Of a DNA stretch of 64,000 nt, positions 24,058 through 32,112 are shown in pieces. This DNA is from JAHFUA01 sp963808725 (GTDB lineage: Bacteria; Acidobacteriota; Terriglobia; Terriglobales; Acidobacteriaceae): contig CAWEGO010000001.1 of NCBI GenBank assembly GCA_963808725.1, positions 620,001 through 684,000 on the forward strand, written 5' to 3'. The notes beneath the pieces are model-generated. The model searched no databases and was not told the origin of the DNA. It saw nothing but the letters and a program-made list of their open reading frames with translations. A program made the position numbers and the translations under genes. Every line of letters starts with the position of its first letter. Positions within the stretch are counted from its first letter, which is position 1.

Positions 24058-24090
24058 AGAATCCTTCCGCCACCAGCCTCTCCAGCGTGA
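23653..24090 (+). CDS. Four-helix-bundle protein, 23S rRNA intervening-sequence (IVP/S23) family
   Basis: 145 residues; AAGGA precedes ATG 23653. The body matches the IVP/Avd-like four-helix family: RTKQFAFRIIRLFKSLPRST, LGKQLLRSGTAVAANYRAVN, RARSRAEFIAKIGVVLEEAD and ETVFWLEALTEAGVV. Members occur inside rRNA intervening sequences, as Avd partners in diversity-generating retroelements, and alone. Here it is alone between inverted repeats. The last ~25 residues (PPKSPDDPMTRSPDSR...) are translated repeat sequence and then the antisense of the ribE 3' end, so the natural C terminus has been replaced by repeat-derived residues. Biochemical role unknown; nucleic-acid binding is expected from the family. 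Confidence 0.8.
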   Translation: MSMQEQLRERTKQFAFRIIRLFKSLPRSTEALILGKQLLRSGTAVAANYRAVNRARSRAEFIAKIGVVLEEADETVFWLEALTEAGVVKPALLAPLLREANELAAIFAASQRTARSNPPSPPKSPDDPMTRSPDSRILPPPASPA

Positions 24091-24700
24091 CGTTTCCCGG
24101 CGCCGCCTGCCCGAGCAGCATCTTCTCAGCGTACTTGGCGATGATGTCCACCTCGATGTTCATGGGATCGCCGGCTTGGAACTGCTTCAGGTTGGTCATC
24201 TCGAGGGTGTGCGGAATGATGGCGATGGTCACCTCGGTGCCTTCGACCTTCGCCACCGTCAAGCTGATGCCCTCGACCGAGATCGAGCCCTTGAAGACCA
24301 CATACTTCGCGAGCTCGGCCGGGATATCAAGCCGCAGCCAGTAATCGTCCTTTTCTTCGATCTTCTCCAGGGCGCGGAAGCGGGCCACACCGTCCACGTG
24401 TCCCTGCACGATGTGCCCGCCCATGCGGCCGTCGGCCTTCATGGGCAGCTCCAGGTTGACCAGCGCGCCTTTCGCCAGCCGCGAGAGCGATGTGCGGGCC
24501 AGGGTTTCGACCGCCAGGTCGAAGCCGAGAGAGTTCTTCCTGATCTCGACCGCCGTCAGGCAGACGCCGCTGACGGCAATGCTGTCGCCTTTTTTCATCT
24601 CCCGCGGCAGCTTGGACGCCGCGATGATAAGGCGCTTCGTGCCCTTGTCGCCGGTTAAGGCGACAACCCTGCCAACTTCTTCAACCAGTCCTGTGAACAT
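24056..24700 (-). CDS. ribE: Riboflavin synthase, alpha subunit
   Basis: 214 residues starting with the canonical MFTGLVEEVGRV. Dismutates two 6,7-dimethyl-8-ribityllumazine molecules to riboflavin. Two homologous lumazine-binding barrels are visible: about 1-95 (ISGVCLT-type AVSGVCLTAVEI, GHIVQGHVDG) and 98-200 (GSISVEGISLTVAKVEG). The C terminus ends VAEGF, and the TAG stop is completed by the end of the neighbouring inverted repeat. Last gene of the ftsY-ribD-ribE series. Converges on, and overlaps by about 35 bp, the end of the four-helix-bundle gene. Confidence 0.95.
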   Translation of the reverse strand: MFTGLVEEVGRVVALTGDKGTKRLIIAASKLPREMKKGDSIAVSGVCLTAVEIRKNSLGFDLAVETLARTSLSRLAKGALVNLELPMKADGRMGGHIVQGHVDGVARFRALEKIEEKDDYWLRLDIPAELAKYVVFKGSISVEGISLTVAKVEGTEVTIAIIPHTLEMTNLKQFQAGDPMNIEVDIIAKYAEKMLLGQAAPGNVTLERLVAEGF

Positions 24701-24724
24701 ACGTGAGTTCCTGAGTCGATTCTT

Positions 24725-24790
24725 CACCGCCGAGACGCCGAGTGCGCCGAGTTCAAAGAAAATCCTCCGCGTCCTCCGCGCCTCGGCGGT
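24725..24790. repeat. ACCGCCGAGGACGC word inverted repeat
   Basis: CACCGCCGAGACGCCGAG at 24725-24742 faces its inverse (CCTCCGCGCCTCGGCGGT, 24773-24790). It fills the gap between ribD and ribE. The same word family occurs at 25983-26010, 33376-33413 and 37079-37150. Confidence 0.75.
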
Positions 24791-24807
24791 AATAATTTTG
24801 TGCTCGA

Positions 24808-25981
24808 TCAGCCAATTTCGTACGGATTCCGAATGTATCCTTCCACCGCAAAATCCTCTCCGAACCGGTGCAGCGTGATGTTCTTCACCTGCGCCGCGTC
24901 GCTCATCCGGCGGAAGCCTTTGCCGCCGGCGAACGGCACCGAGCCGGTGCCGGCCAAAATCTTGGGCGCGTAGTACAGAAATACCTTATCGACCACCCCG
25001 GCCACCAGCGCCGCCCAGTTCACCAGCGCGCCGCCTTCGATGATCAGGCTGGTGATTTCCATCGCGCCCAGGTGCTCAAGCACTTTGCCGAAATCGGGAC
25101 GGCCATCGCCAGTCGGTCCCAGCGGTACCTGGACCACGCGGATACCCGCTCTCCTCGAGTTGTTGCTTTTTCTTTTCCTCGGCGAACGAGCAGAAAACGA
25201 TCGCGTCCTGGCGCGCCGTCTTCACCAGGCGCGATTCCAGCGGCAGGCGCAGGCGCGAGTCCAGGATCACGCGCAGCAGCGGCCGGCGGCGATCAAGGCC
25301 AGTGCGGTCGGTGAGCAGGGGATCATCGGCGACTATGGTGCCCACCCCCACCAGGATGGCGTCGCTGGCGTGCCGCAGTTCCTGCACGTGCGCCCGCGCC
25401 TCGACGCTGGTGATCCAGCCGCCGCTTGCTCCGCCCACGCCCAGCGCCGACGGGTTCGCACTCTCGCCCGGGGGCGGCGCGATCTTGCCGTCCAGTGTCA
25501 TGCCTGCTTTCAGGGTCACCAGGGGAAGTTTGGTGCCGATGTATTTGGCAAAGGTCTCGTTTAGCTTGCGGGCTTCCTCTTCAAGTATACCTTCAACTAT
25601 CCCTACCCCCGCACCGCGCAGCTTCTCCAGGCTCGTGCCGCACATTAGCGGGTTGGGATCGCGCATGGCCGCCACCACGCGCTTGATGCCTGCCTTCAGC
25701 ACCGCATCCACGCACGGCCCGGTGCGACCTTGATGACAGCAGGGCTCGAGGTTAAGGTAGAGAGTTCCGCCGGGAGCCTTGTCACCCGCCGCTTCCAGAG
25801 CCAGCACCTCGGCATGTTTTACCCCGGCATAGGTGTGGAAGCCTTCGCCAACAACGTTGCCGGTAGCGTCGAGGATTACCGCGCCCACGCACGGATTGGG
25901 CGAGGCCAGCGCCGTGCCCTGGCGCGCCAGTTCCAGCGCGCGGCGCATGAATTGCTCATCGGTGGAAGTGGTGGTCACCAA
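24808..25981 (-). pseudogene. ribD: Bifunctional deaminase/reductase RibD, interrupted by one frameshift
   Basis: The first part (25981 to about 25147) encodes the zinc deaminase domain (HAEVLALEAAG, EPCCHQGRTGPC) and most of the reductase domain (VTLKAGMTLDGKIA, ILVGVGTIVADDPLLTDR). The remainder (about 25146 to 24808; VQVPLGPTGDGRPDFGKVLE, TSLIIEGGALVNWA) is in another frame. The join lies at a GGG run (25145-25147): removing one G restores EESGIRVVQVPLG and a ~390-residue RibD of normal length. Either an assembly error or a true lesion; riboflavin synthesis would need this gene unless duplicated. Start GTG 25978 or TTG 25981, with the ribosome-binding region provided by a dispersed repeat. 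Confidence 0.85.
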
Positions 25982-25982
25982 C

Positions 25983-26010
25983 CTCGGCGTCCTCCGCGTC
26001 CTCGGCGGTT
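25983..26010. repeat. GAGGACGCGGAGGACGCC repeat serving as leader of ribD
   Basis: This copy of the ACCGCCGAGGACGC family fills nearly the whole 35-nt gap between the ftsY stop and the ribD start. On the minus strand it supplies GGAGG and GAGG just upstream of the ribD start. Confidence 0.65.
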
Positions 26011-26016
26011 AGGGTT

Positions 26017-26967
26017 CTACTCGAACAGCGAGTCCACGAATTCCTTGGGATTGAACGGCAGCAGGTCGCCGGCCTTTTCGCCCACGCCCACATACCGCAC
26101 CGGCAGGCCCAGTTCGCGGCTGATGGCCACGGCCACGCCGCCCTTGGCAGTGCCGTCCAGCTTGGTAAGCACGATGCCCGTGACCCCCGCCGACTCGGTG
26201 AACAGCCGCGCCTGCTGCAGTCCGTTCTGGCCGGTGGTCGCGTCCATGATCAGCAGGGTCTCATGGGGAGCGCGGGGAATGAGCCGCTGCGCCGTGCGCC
26301 GCATCTTGGAGAGTTCGTCCATCAGGCTCGACTTGGTGTGCAGGCGCCCGGCGGTGTCTACGATGACGTAATCGGTGTGCCGCGCCTTGGCGGCCTGCAT
26401 GGCGTCGTAGAGCACGGCTGCAGGGTCGCCGCCCGGCTTGGTCTTGATGACCTCGGTCCCGGTACGCTGCCCCCAGATTTCCAGTTGCTCGATGGCGGCG
26501 GCGCGAAAGGTGTCGGCGGCAGCCAGCAGCACCGTCTTGCCTTCGCTGCGGAACACCTGCGCCAGCTTGCCGATGGTGGTGGTCTTGCCGGTGCCGTTCA
26601 CGCCGACCACCAGGATTACTTCCGGCTCGCCGTCCACCGCCTTCACCGGCTGGAGCCCGGCGCGATCCAGGATGGCCAGCAGCTCTTCCTTCAACAAACG
26701 CTTTAACTCGTTGACGTCCCCGATCTGCTTGCGGTCCACCTTCTCGCGCAGGTTGGCCAGGACTTCCTGCGTGGTGGTGGTGCCCAGGTCGGCGGCGATG
26801 AGCGTGGCCTCCAGTTCGTCGAGGGTATTGCGGTCGATCTCCTTGTTGAAGCTGGCGATCTCCTCGATGCGCTCGCTCAGGCTTTCGCGCGTGCGCGTCA
26901 CCGCCTGCTTCATGCGTTCGAAGAAGCCGGGCTTTTGTTCCGTGCTGCCGAAAAGGGTCTGGATCAT
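26017..26967 (-). CDS. ftsY: Signal recognition particle receptor FtsY
   Basis: 316 residues from ATG 26967; alternatives at 27000 and 27009 would add 11-14 residues. SRP-family GTPase that docks ribosome-SRP complexes at the membrane. N domain (FFERMKQAVTRTRESLSERI) then G domain: P-loop GVNGTGKTTT, DTFRAAA, G3 DTAGRLHT, G4 TKLDGTAKGG, and the closing GVGEKAGDLLPFNPKEFVDS. The acidic A domain is short. The SRP RNA gene is in the same window at 39367. First gene of the ftsY-ribD-ribE series. Confidence 0.97.
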   Translation of the reverse strand: MIQTLFGSTEQKPGFFERMKQAVTRTRESLSERIEEIASFNKEIDRNTLDELEATLIAADLGTTTTQEVLANLREKVDRKQIGDVNELKRLLKEELLAILDRAGLQPVKAVDGEPEVILVVGVNGTGKTTTIGKLAQVFRSEGKTVLLAAADTFRAAAIEQLEIWGQRTGTEVIKTKPGGDPAAVLYDAMQAAKARHTDYVIVDTAGRLHTKSSLMDELSKMRRTAQRLIPRAPHETLLIMDATTGQNGLQQARLFTESAGVTGIVLTKLDGTAKGGVAVAISRELGLPVRYVGVGEKAGDLLPFNPKEFVDSLFE

Positions 26968-27014
26968 GGCTACCGGGGCAACTCCCGCCCCAGTTGGCAT
27001 TATAGACAAGCGCT

Positions 27015-27037
27015 GGTGGGGTAACGGTTACCCCACC
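27015..27037. promoter_or_regulatory. 23-bp palindrome in the ftsY/PilZ divergent region
   Basis: GGTGGGGTAAC (27015-27025), one central base, GTTACCCCACC (27027-27037). A perfect 11-bp odd palindrome with no loop looks more like a protein-binding site than a hairpin. It lies upstream of both ftsY and the PilZ gene. A TTGACA hexamer lies nearby at 27050-27055. Confidence 0.4.
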
Positions 27038-27127
27038 TGCCCAATTTCCTTGACAGGTCACTGTTTCATTTCCGCCTGGATTGCGATACTTTTGAGGGGA
27101 ACAGGTCACACTGAGGGAGTGCAAACC

Positions 27128-27505
27128 ATGGCCACCGAAGGCACACCGGGGTTCCAGCCGGAACGGCGGTCGGCACAGCGTTTTGCGATGAGCGTTCCGG
27201 TGTCCGTCGAGTCTCCTGAAGATTCTTTTCCGCTCGAGACCGCGCTCTCCCACGATGTGAGCGCCAAAGGTATCTTCTTCCTCATGAATTCGCGGCCGCA
27301 CGAAGGTTCCCGCATCGAGTTCACCGTCACCCTTCCGCCCGAGGTCACGCTCACCGACCCCATGCGCGTCAAGTGCAAGGGACACGTGGTCCGCGTGGTC
27401 GATGAAGAGAGCACCAGCCGTTGCGGCGTGGGTGCCACCATCGAGGGCTACAACTCTTTTATTCGGCTATCGCGGATGGACGTCAACGTCGTGCGCATGG
27501 GGTAA
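27128..27505 (+). CDS. PilZ-domain c-di-GMP-binding protein
   Basis: 125 residues from ATG 27128, preceded by GAGGGAG. Single PilZ domain: the cyclic-di-GMP motif RxxxR is present in ERRSAQRFAMSVPV, followed by the D/NxSxxG turn HDVSAKGIFFLM. The rest is beta-barrel-like (VKCKGHVVRVVDEESTSRCG). Ends next to the convergent HD-GYP gene, whose product family degrades c-di-GMP, so the two are functionally related by second messenger. Effector target unknown. Confidence 0.88.
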   Translation: MATEGTPGFQPERRSAQRFAMSVPVSVESPEDSFPLETALSHDVSAKGIFFLMNSRPHEGSRIEFTVTLPPEVTLTDPMRVKCKGHVVRVVDEESTSRCGVGATIEGYNSFIRLSRMDVNVVRMG

Positions 27506-27517
27506 AGGCGCGGAAGA

Positions 27518-29331
27518 TCACGCCAGGGTGGCGGGGACGGCTTCAGAAGCCGGCGGCGCCACTGCGGGCAGCGCAGCTTCGGGCGGCGTGACCGTCGCTA
27601 CCCTACGCATCATCAGCTCGCCTTTGTGGTGGACCGCGGTCAGAGCCGCCACCGCCTGGGGATCGAACTTGGTGTGCACCAGCGAAGTGATGATGCGGAT
27701 GACGTAATCGGGTTCCATGGCTGCCTGGTAAGGGCGGTTGGTGGTCATGGCGTCGAAGACATCGGCCACGGTGATGATGCGCGCCACCAGCGGGATCTGG
27801 TCGCCCTTGAGCCCGTGGGGATAGCCGCGTCCGTCGAGCGATTCGTGGTGCAGTTCGATGCCAGGCAGCATCTCGCGCAACTGTTCCACCGGGCGCAGGA
27901 TGTTGGCGCCCTTGGTGGTGTGGGTCTTCATGACCTCGAATTCTTCCGGGGTCAGCGCGCCCGGCTTTTTCAGGATGCGGTCTTCGATGCCGATCTTGCC
28001 CACGTCGTGCAGTTGGGCGGAGATGCGGATCATCTCCACCATTTCATTCGAGAGTCCTAGCTCGCGCGCGATGAGCACCGAATAACGCGTGACCCGGTCG
28101 GAGTGGCCGCGGGTGTAGGGGTCCTTTTCGTCGACCGCGCCGGCCAGCATCTGGATGGAGCCGAGGAACAGGCTGCGGTTCTCCACCGCGGCGCGCTTGA
28201 GATCGACCACCAGGCGCTCCAGGTCGGAGGTCATGTGATTGAAGGTCTCGGCCAGTTCGCCGATCTCGGTGCGGCTCTTGAGATTGACGCGCCGGGAGAA
28301 ATCGCCCCGCGCGATGGCGCGGCTGGAATCGGTAAGCGTGCCCAGCGGCGTGGTGATGCTCTTGGCGGCGAACAGCGACACTCCCAGGCTGACGAACACC
28401 GCCAGCACCGCCAGCAGATTGGCGTTGTGCTGCATCTCGTACACGCCCTGGTAGGCGTCCTGCTGCTTCTTCTGCGCCACCGCCGCCCAGTCCAGCGTGG
28501 CGACCGGGCTGTAGGTCCCCAGCATGGCCACACGGTTCTTGCCGTCCTGGAAGTCGAACTCTTTAGTCGCGACCAGCGTGGTGCGCCCGCCCTGGTCGAC
28601 CCAGTTCTTGACGATCTCCAGGTTGGTCATGTCCTGGCCGACGGCGTAATCGGAGCCCGCGCCCGCTACCAGCCGTCCCTGACGGTCCACCACGTAGGCC
28701 ACCAGTCCGCCCTGGCTGGCGTCCAGCAGACGCCGGGTCAGGTATCCGAGGTCCACCACCGCCGCGATCATGCCGATGAAGCGTCCATCCGAGGTCAGGG
28801 GAGCGCTCACCAGCATTACCGGGTCGGCTCTTCGGCCGCCACTTCCGCTCAGCGCCTGGCCGTTGTATGCGCGCCCTTCGCGCGCGGCGGCGAAGGCCCG
28901 CTCCAGCTCGCGTTGCAGAAAACGTCCGGCGCCATGCGGCCGGCGGAGATGCCTTTGGCGTCGGAGTTCAGCAGGGTGGCGTAGGCCAGGCTATCGGAGG
29001 AGTAGACGAATTGCTCCAGCAGCGCCCGCAGCTCGGGAGCGGCCACGTGGTCGGTGGAAAGATTGCCCCCGCTGGCCACCTGGATGGCCGATGCCAGGTT
29101 CGCCAGGATTGCCCGCAAGTTGCTCTGCCGCTGCGCGATATCGTCGGCCAAGGTGCGGGTGATGGTGTTTTCCAGCAGCATCTCGTTGGTCTTCAGCCGG
29201 TCGCGGTTCGCTCCCACCACCACGCTGCTGTAGAAATACAGCGGCACTACGCTGATGACGGTGAGCACCGCCAGCATCAGGTAGAGGATGGGAATCCGCG
29301 AAGGAATTAGCGCTTTGACCGAGAATTTCAC
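27518..29331 (-). pseudogene. Membrane sensor HD-GYP cyclic-di-GMP phosphodiesterase, interrupted by one frameshift
   Basis: N-terminal part (29331 to about 28920): membrane helix ILYLMLAVLTVISVVPLYFY and the start of a periplasmic sensor. The rest, in another frame, completes a Cache-like sensor (LVSAPLTSDGRFIGMIAAVV), a second membrane span, HAMP (AAKSITTPLGTLTDSSRAIA) and an HD-GYP domain (HDVGKIGIEDR; HHESLDGRGYPHG). Joining the frames at the run of four A on the plus strand (28919-28922) gives APDVF-LQRELERAFAAA and a ~604-residue protein, so one base seems lost. True inactivation and sequencing error cannot be distinguished here. Convergent with the PilZ gene. Confidence 0.85.
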
Positions 29332-29433
29332 GTTCCTGCCGGATTGTACCGTGTCCCTTCCGGGTCTTTTCCCTGCGAAGCCGTCGGAATAAGTTACGAA
29401 AGTGAGGGGAACGGGCGGAGCGGGGGACTGAGA

Positions 29434-29520
29434 ATTGATTCATTGATTCATCGGGTCATTGAGCCATTGAAAACCAGAAGGACCGATGGATCAATGAGTC
29501 AATGAATCAATGGCTCAATC
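29434..29520. repeat. ATTGATTCATTGATTCAT word inverted repeat
   Basis: ATTGATTCATTGATTCAT with GGGTCATTGAGCCATTG (29434-29469) faces its inverse (GATCAATGAGTCAATGAATC, AATGGCTCAAT, 29489-29519). It is AT-rich relative to the surroundings and lies between the HD-GYP and gpsA genes on the minus strand, ending 9 nt from the gpsA stop. Confidence 0.8.
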
Positions 29521-29528
29521 CACCAAAA

Positions 29529-30551
29529 TCACAAATTCTCCCCCTTGCCCGGCCGGGTCATCAGCTCGTGGATGGCGTCGCGCGGGGGTTTGCCCTGGTG
29601 CAGGATGGCGTGCATCTGCTGGGTGATGGGCATCTCGATCTTGCTCTTGCATGCCAGGTCCACGGCGGCGTTGGTGGTGAGTACGCCCTCGGCGACCATG
29701 CCGTGCATGCCGGCGATGATCTCCGCCAGCTTGCGGCCCCGGCCCAGCTCCACCCCTACGGTGCGGTTGCGGGAGAGGCCACCGGTGCAGGTGAGCACCA
29801 GGTCGCCCATGCCGGAAAGCCCGGCCATGGTGTCGCGGCGCGCGCCGCTGGCCACTGCCAGGCGCGTGATCTCGGCCAGTCCGCGGGTGATGAGCGCGGC
29901 CACGCTGTTGTGGCCCAGCCCCAGCCCGTCGCAGACCCCGGCGGCGATGGCGATGATGTTCTTCAGCGCCCCACCCATCTCCACGCCGGTCACGTCGTCG
30001 TTGGTGTAGACGCGGAAGCAGGGATCGCTGAAGTCAGCCTGTATGCGCTGGGCCAGGCCGGCGTCGCGGGAAGCGATGGTGATGGCCGTGGGATCGCCGC
30101 GCGCCACCTCCTGCGCGAAGGAAGGTCCGCTCAGTGCGCCGATGCGGGGATCGAAGCCGTCGTGCGCACGCACCCCCAGCACTTCCTTGATCACCTCAGT
30201 CACGCGCAGCAAGGTCTCGTTTTCCAGGCCCTTGGTGGCGCTGACGAAGAGCATTTCCGCGCCGAGGTGCGGTTGCATCTCGCGAAAGAGACGGCGCACG
30301 TGGTGCGAGGGCATCACGCTTACCATGATCTCCGCGCCGCGCAGCGCTTCCTGCAGGCTGTTACTGGCGCGCACCGCTTCCGGGATGCGTTGCCCGCGCA
30401 GGAAGAGTTCGTTCTCGTGCCGCTGGTTGATGGAGTCGCAGACTTCCTTCTCGTACACCCACATGCGGACGCGGTGCGTGCCCTTGCGTCCGAGCGCGAT
30501 GGCCAGGCCGGTCCCCCAGGCGCCTCCGCCGATGATGGCGACCTCGCTCAT
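29529..30551 (-). CDS. gpsA: Glycerol-3-phosphate dehydrogenase [NAD(P)+]
   Basis: 340 residues. Reduces dihydroxyacetone phosphate to sn-glycerol 3-phosphate for phospholipid synthesis. N-terminal Rossmann motif VAIIGGGAWGTGLA (residues 4-17), substrate-binding VSATKGLE and LSGPSFAQEVARG, catalytic lysine region GGALKNIIAIAAGVCDGL, and GLSGMGDLVLTCTG. ATG 30551 overlaps the plsY stop (ATGA), so plsY-gpsA form a coupled phospholipid-initiation unit: GpsA makes the acceptor that PlsY acylates. Confidence 0.97.
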   Translation of the reverse strand: MSEVAIIGGGAWGTGLAIALGRKGTHRVRMWVYEKEVCDSINQRHENELFLRGQRIPEAVRASNSLQEALRGAEIMVSVMPSHHVRRLFREMQPHLGAEMLFVSATKGLENETLLRVTEVIKEVLGVRAHDGFDPRIGALSGPSFAQEVARGDPTAITIASRDAGLAQRIQADFSDPCFRVYTNDDVTGVEMGGALKNIIAIAAGVCDGLGLGHNSVAALITRGLAEITRLAVASGARRDTMAGLSGMGDLVLTCTGGLSRNRTVGVELGRGRKLAEIIAGMHGMVAEGVLTTNAAVDLACKSKIEMPITQQMHAILHQGKPPRDAIHELMTRPGKGENL

Positions 30552-31204
30552 GCCCGCGTCCTCTTCAGCGTCAAACGATTCTCCGTGCCCGCCAACAGCC
30601 GGCGGATGTTCTCCCGGTGCTTGATGATGATGAGGACGGCGATGGCGCACATGGCGGCCAGGATGGCAGGAGATGAATGGTAGTCGTGGAGTGCATAGGC
30701 GATCAGCGGAAATGCGGCGGCGGCAATGATCGATCCCAGCGACACGTAGCGGAATACCGCCACCAGCGCGATGAAGAGCGCAAGCGCGACCAGCAGCGTC
30801 TTGGGCGCCAGCGCCAGGAAGACTCCGACGCTGGTGGCAACTCCTTTACCCCCGCGGAACTTGAGCCACACGGGGAACATGTGTCCGACTACGGCGCACA
30901 CGGCGGCAAGCGCTGCGAACTTAGATCCAATGAACTCAGCCACAGGAAGCCCCAACAGGCCGCCCCGAATGTAGATCGAATTCAACAGGATTCCAGCCAG
31001 AACAGCCAGGAGTCCCTTTACAGCATCCAGCAACAGCGTAAGCGCCCCCAGGAACGGCGACGAGCGTGCGACGTTCGTCGCTCCGATGTTGCCGCTGCCG
31101 GTATCGCGTACATCCTGGCCGCGGAAGAGCCGCACCAGAATGTACCCGAAGGGAATCGACCCCAGCAGGTAGGCGATCACGGCGGTGGCGATGTAGAAGG
31201 ACAC
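30548..31204 (-). CDS. plsY: Acyl-phosphate:glycerol-3-phosphate acyltransferase
   Basis: 218-residue inner-membrane enzyme that transfers the acyl group from acyl phosphate to glycerol 3-phosphate. Hallmarks: IAYLLGSIPFGYILVRLFRG at the N terminus, DTGSGNIGATNVAR, and KFRGGKGVATSVGVFLAL, the three cytoplasmic motifs of PlsY. At least five hydrophobic helices. GTG start at 31204 with AGGA 4-5 nt upstream. Coupled to gpsA downstream. Confidence 0.96.
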   Translation of the reverse strand: MSFYIATAVIAYLLGSIPFGYILVRLFRGQDVRDTGSGNIGATNVARSSPFLGALTLLLDAVKGLLAVLAGILLNSIYIRGGLLGLPVAEFIGSKFAALAAVCAVVGHMFPVWLKFRGGKGVATSVGVFLALAPKTLLVALALFIALVAVFRYVSLGSIIAAAAFPLIAYALHDYHSSPAILAAMCAIAVLIIIKHRENIRRLLAGTENRLTLKRTRA

Positions 31205-31239
31205 AGTTCCTGGTCGTTAATCGTTGGTCGTTGGCAAAA

Positions 31240-31392
31240 TCAGTCGGCGCGTTTGAAATACTGCACCGCGCGTTCGTGTTTCTCGGCTTGTTCCCGCGTG
31301 TCGAAGGTTCCCAGGTTTCTGCGGCGACCGGTCTTCGGGTTCTGCTTGCGTGAGTACAGCCTGTACTTGCCGGACTTCAATTTGCGAATCAT
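31240..31392 (-). CDS. 50-residue conserved-type basic protein of unknown function
   Basis: ATG 31392 has a strong AGGAGG site. The product begins MIRKLKSGKYRLYSRKQNPK, followed by TGRRRNLGTFDTREQAEKHE and RAVQYFKRAD. The pattern, a basic beta-hairpin (KSGKYRLYSRK) plus a helix (TREQAEKHERAVQYF), is familiar from small uncharacterised proteins in several phyla and looks like a nucleic-acid-binding mini-domain similar to the DNA-binding arm domain of integrases. No function is known to me. It sits between thpR and plsY on the same strand. Confidence 0.7.
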   Translation of the reverse strand: MIRKLKSGKYRLYSRKQNPKTGRRRNLGTFDTREQAEKHERAVQYFKRAD

Positions 31393-31408
31393 GGCATCCT
31401 CCTGACTC

Positions 31409-31999
31409 TCAGATGCCGGTTCGCAGGGGATAGCTTTCCAGCTTCGTATACTGCGCACCTTTCGGCGACAGCTTGCTCTCGTACAAAAAGAACTCGCGCG
31501 GGCTCATTGTACCGAAGGCGGGCGCGGGCATCGCCGCCAACTTTTCCTGCAGCCGCCGGAAGCTGGGGTTGTTGCGGTCGGAGGACACGCGCTGCGGCCG
31601 GCCCGAGCCGGTGCGCGCTAGCGTGAGGTGGGGCGCAAAGGCACGCTTCTCGCTCTCCACCCCAAGGGCGGACGTGGCGGCATCGATGGCCCCCGCCAGC
31701 GACGCCAGTTCCGGGCCAGCCTCGATCCCGATCCAGAATACCCGCGCCGATTTTGGCGTCGGGAAAAAGCCGGTGCCGGAAAACGTGATCTCCGCCGGCT
31801 GGCCGCGCACTCCGGCGAGCGCGCGCTTCAGCTCATCGAGCCGCTCGGCCGGCCACTCCCCGATGAACTTCAGCGTAACGTGCAGCGACTCGGCCGAGAC
31901 CCAGCGCGCGTCGGGCGCAAACCCGCGCACGCCGTCCATGAATTGCGCGATCCTGGCACGAATTGCACCGTCGATGTCGAGAGCGACAAAGAGTCTCAT
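31409..31999 (-). CDS. thpR: RNA 2',3'-cyclic phosphodiesterase
   Basis: 196-residue 2H phosphoesterase (LigT/ThpR). The two catalytic HxTx motifs are HVTLKFIGEWP and HLTLARTGSGRP, set in the usual duplicated fold. The N terminus MRLFVALDIDGAIRARI is typical. Opens 2',3'-cyclic ends of RNA in vitro; the physiological role is unclear. Positioned between cinA and the 50-residue gene on the minus strand. Confidence 0.93.
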   Translation of the reverse strand: MRLFVALDIDGAIRARIAQFMDGVRGFAPDARWVSAESLHVTLKFIGEWPAERLDELKRALAGVRGQPAEITFSGTGFFPTPKSARVFWIGIEAGPELASLAGAIDAATSALGVESEKRAFAPHLTLARTGSGRPQRVSSDRNNPSFRRLQEKLAAMPAPAFGTMSPREFFLYESKLSPKGAQYTKLESYPLRTGI

Positions 32000-32112
32000 C
32001 GAAAGTTAGATAATCACCTTCCCCGCCGCGGATTCACGCGGATCGCCGCGGATTTTAAAAATGGCCTTGATCCACGTTCCATCCGCGTTCATCTGCGGCG
32101 AAATGAAGTTGA

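Noticed and set aside
24700..24807. FMN riboswitch upstream of riboflavin genes
   Set aside because: The gaps in the ftsY-ribD-ribE series are filled by the ACCGCCGAGGACGC repeats; the conserved FMN-element core was not seen.
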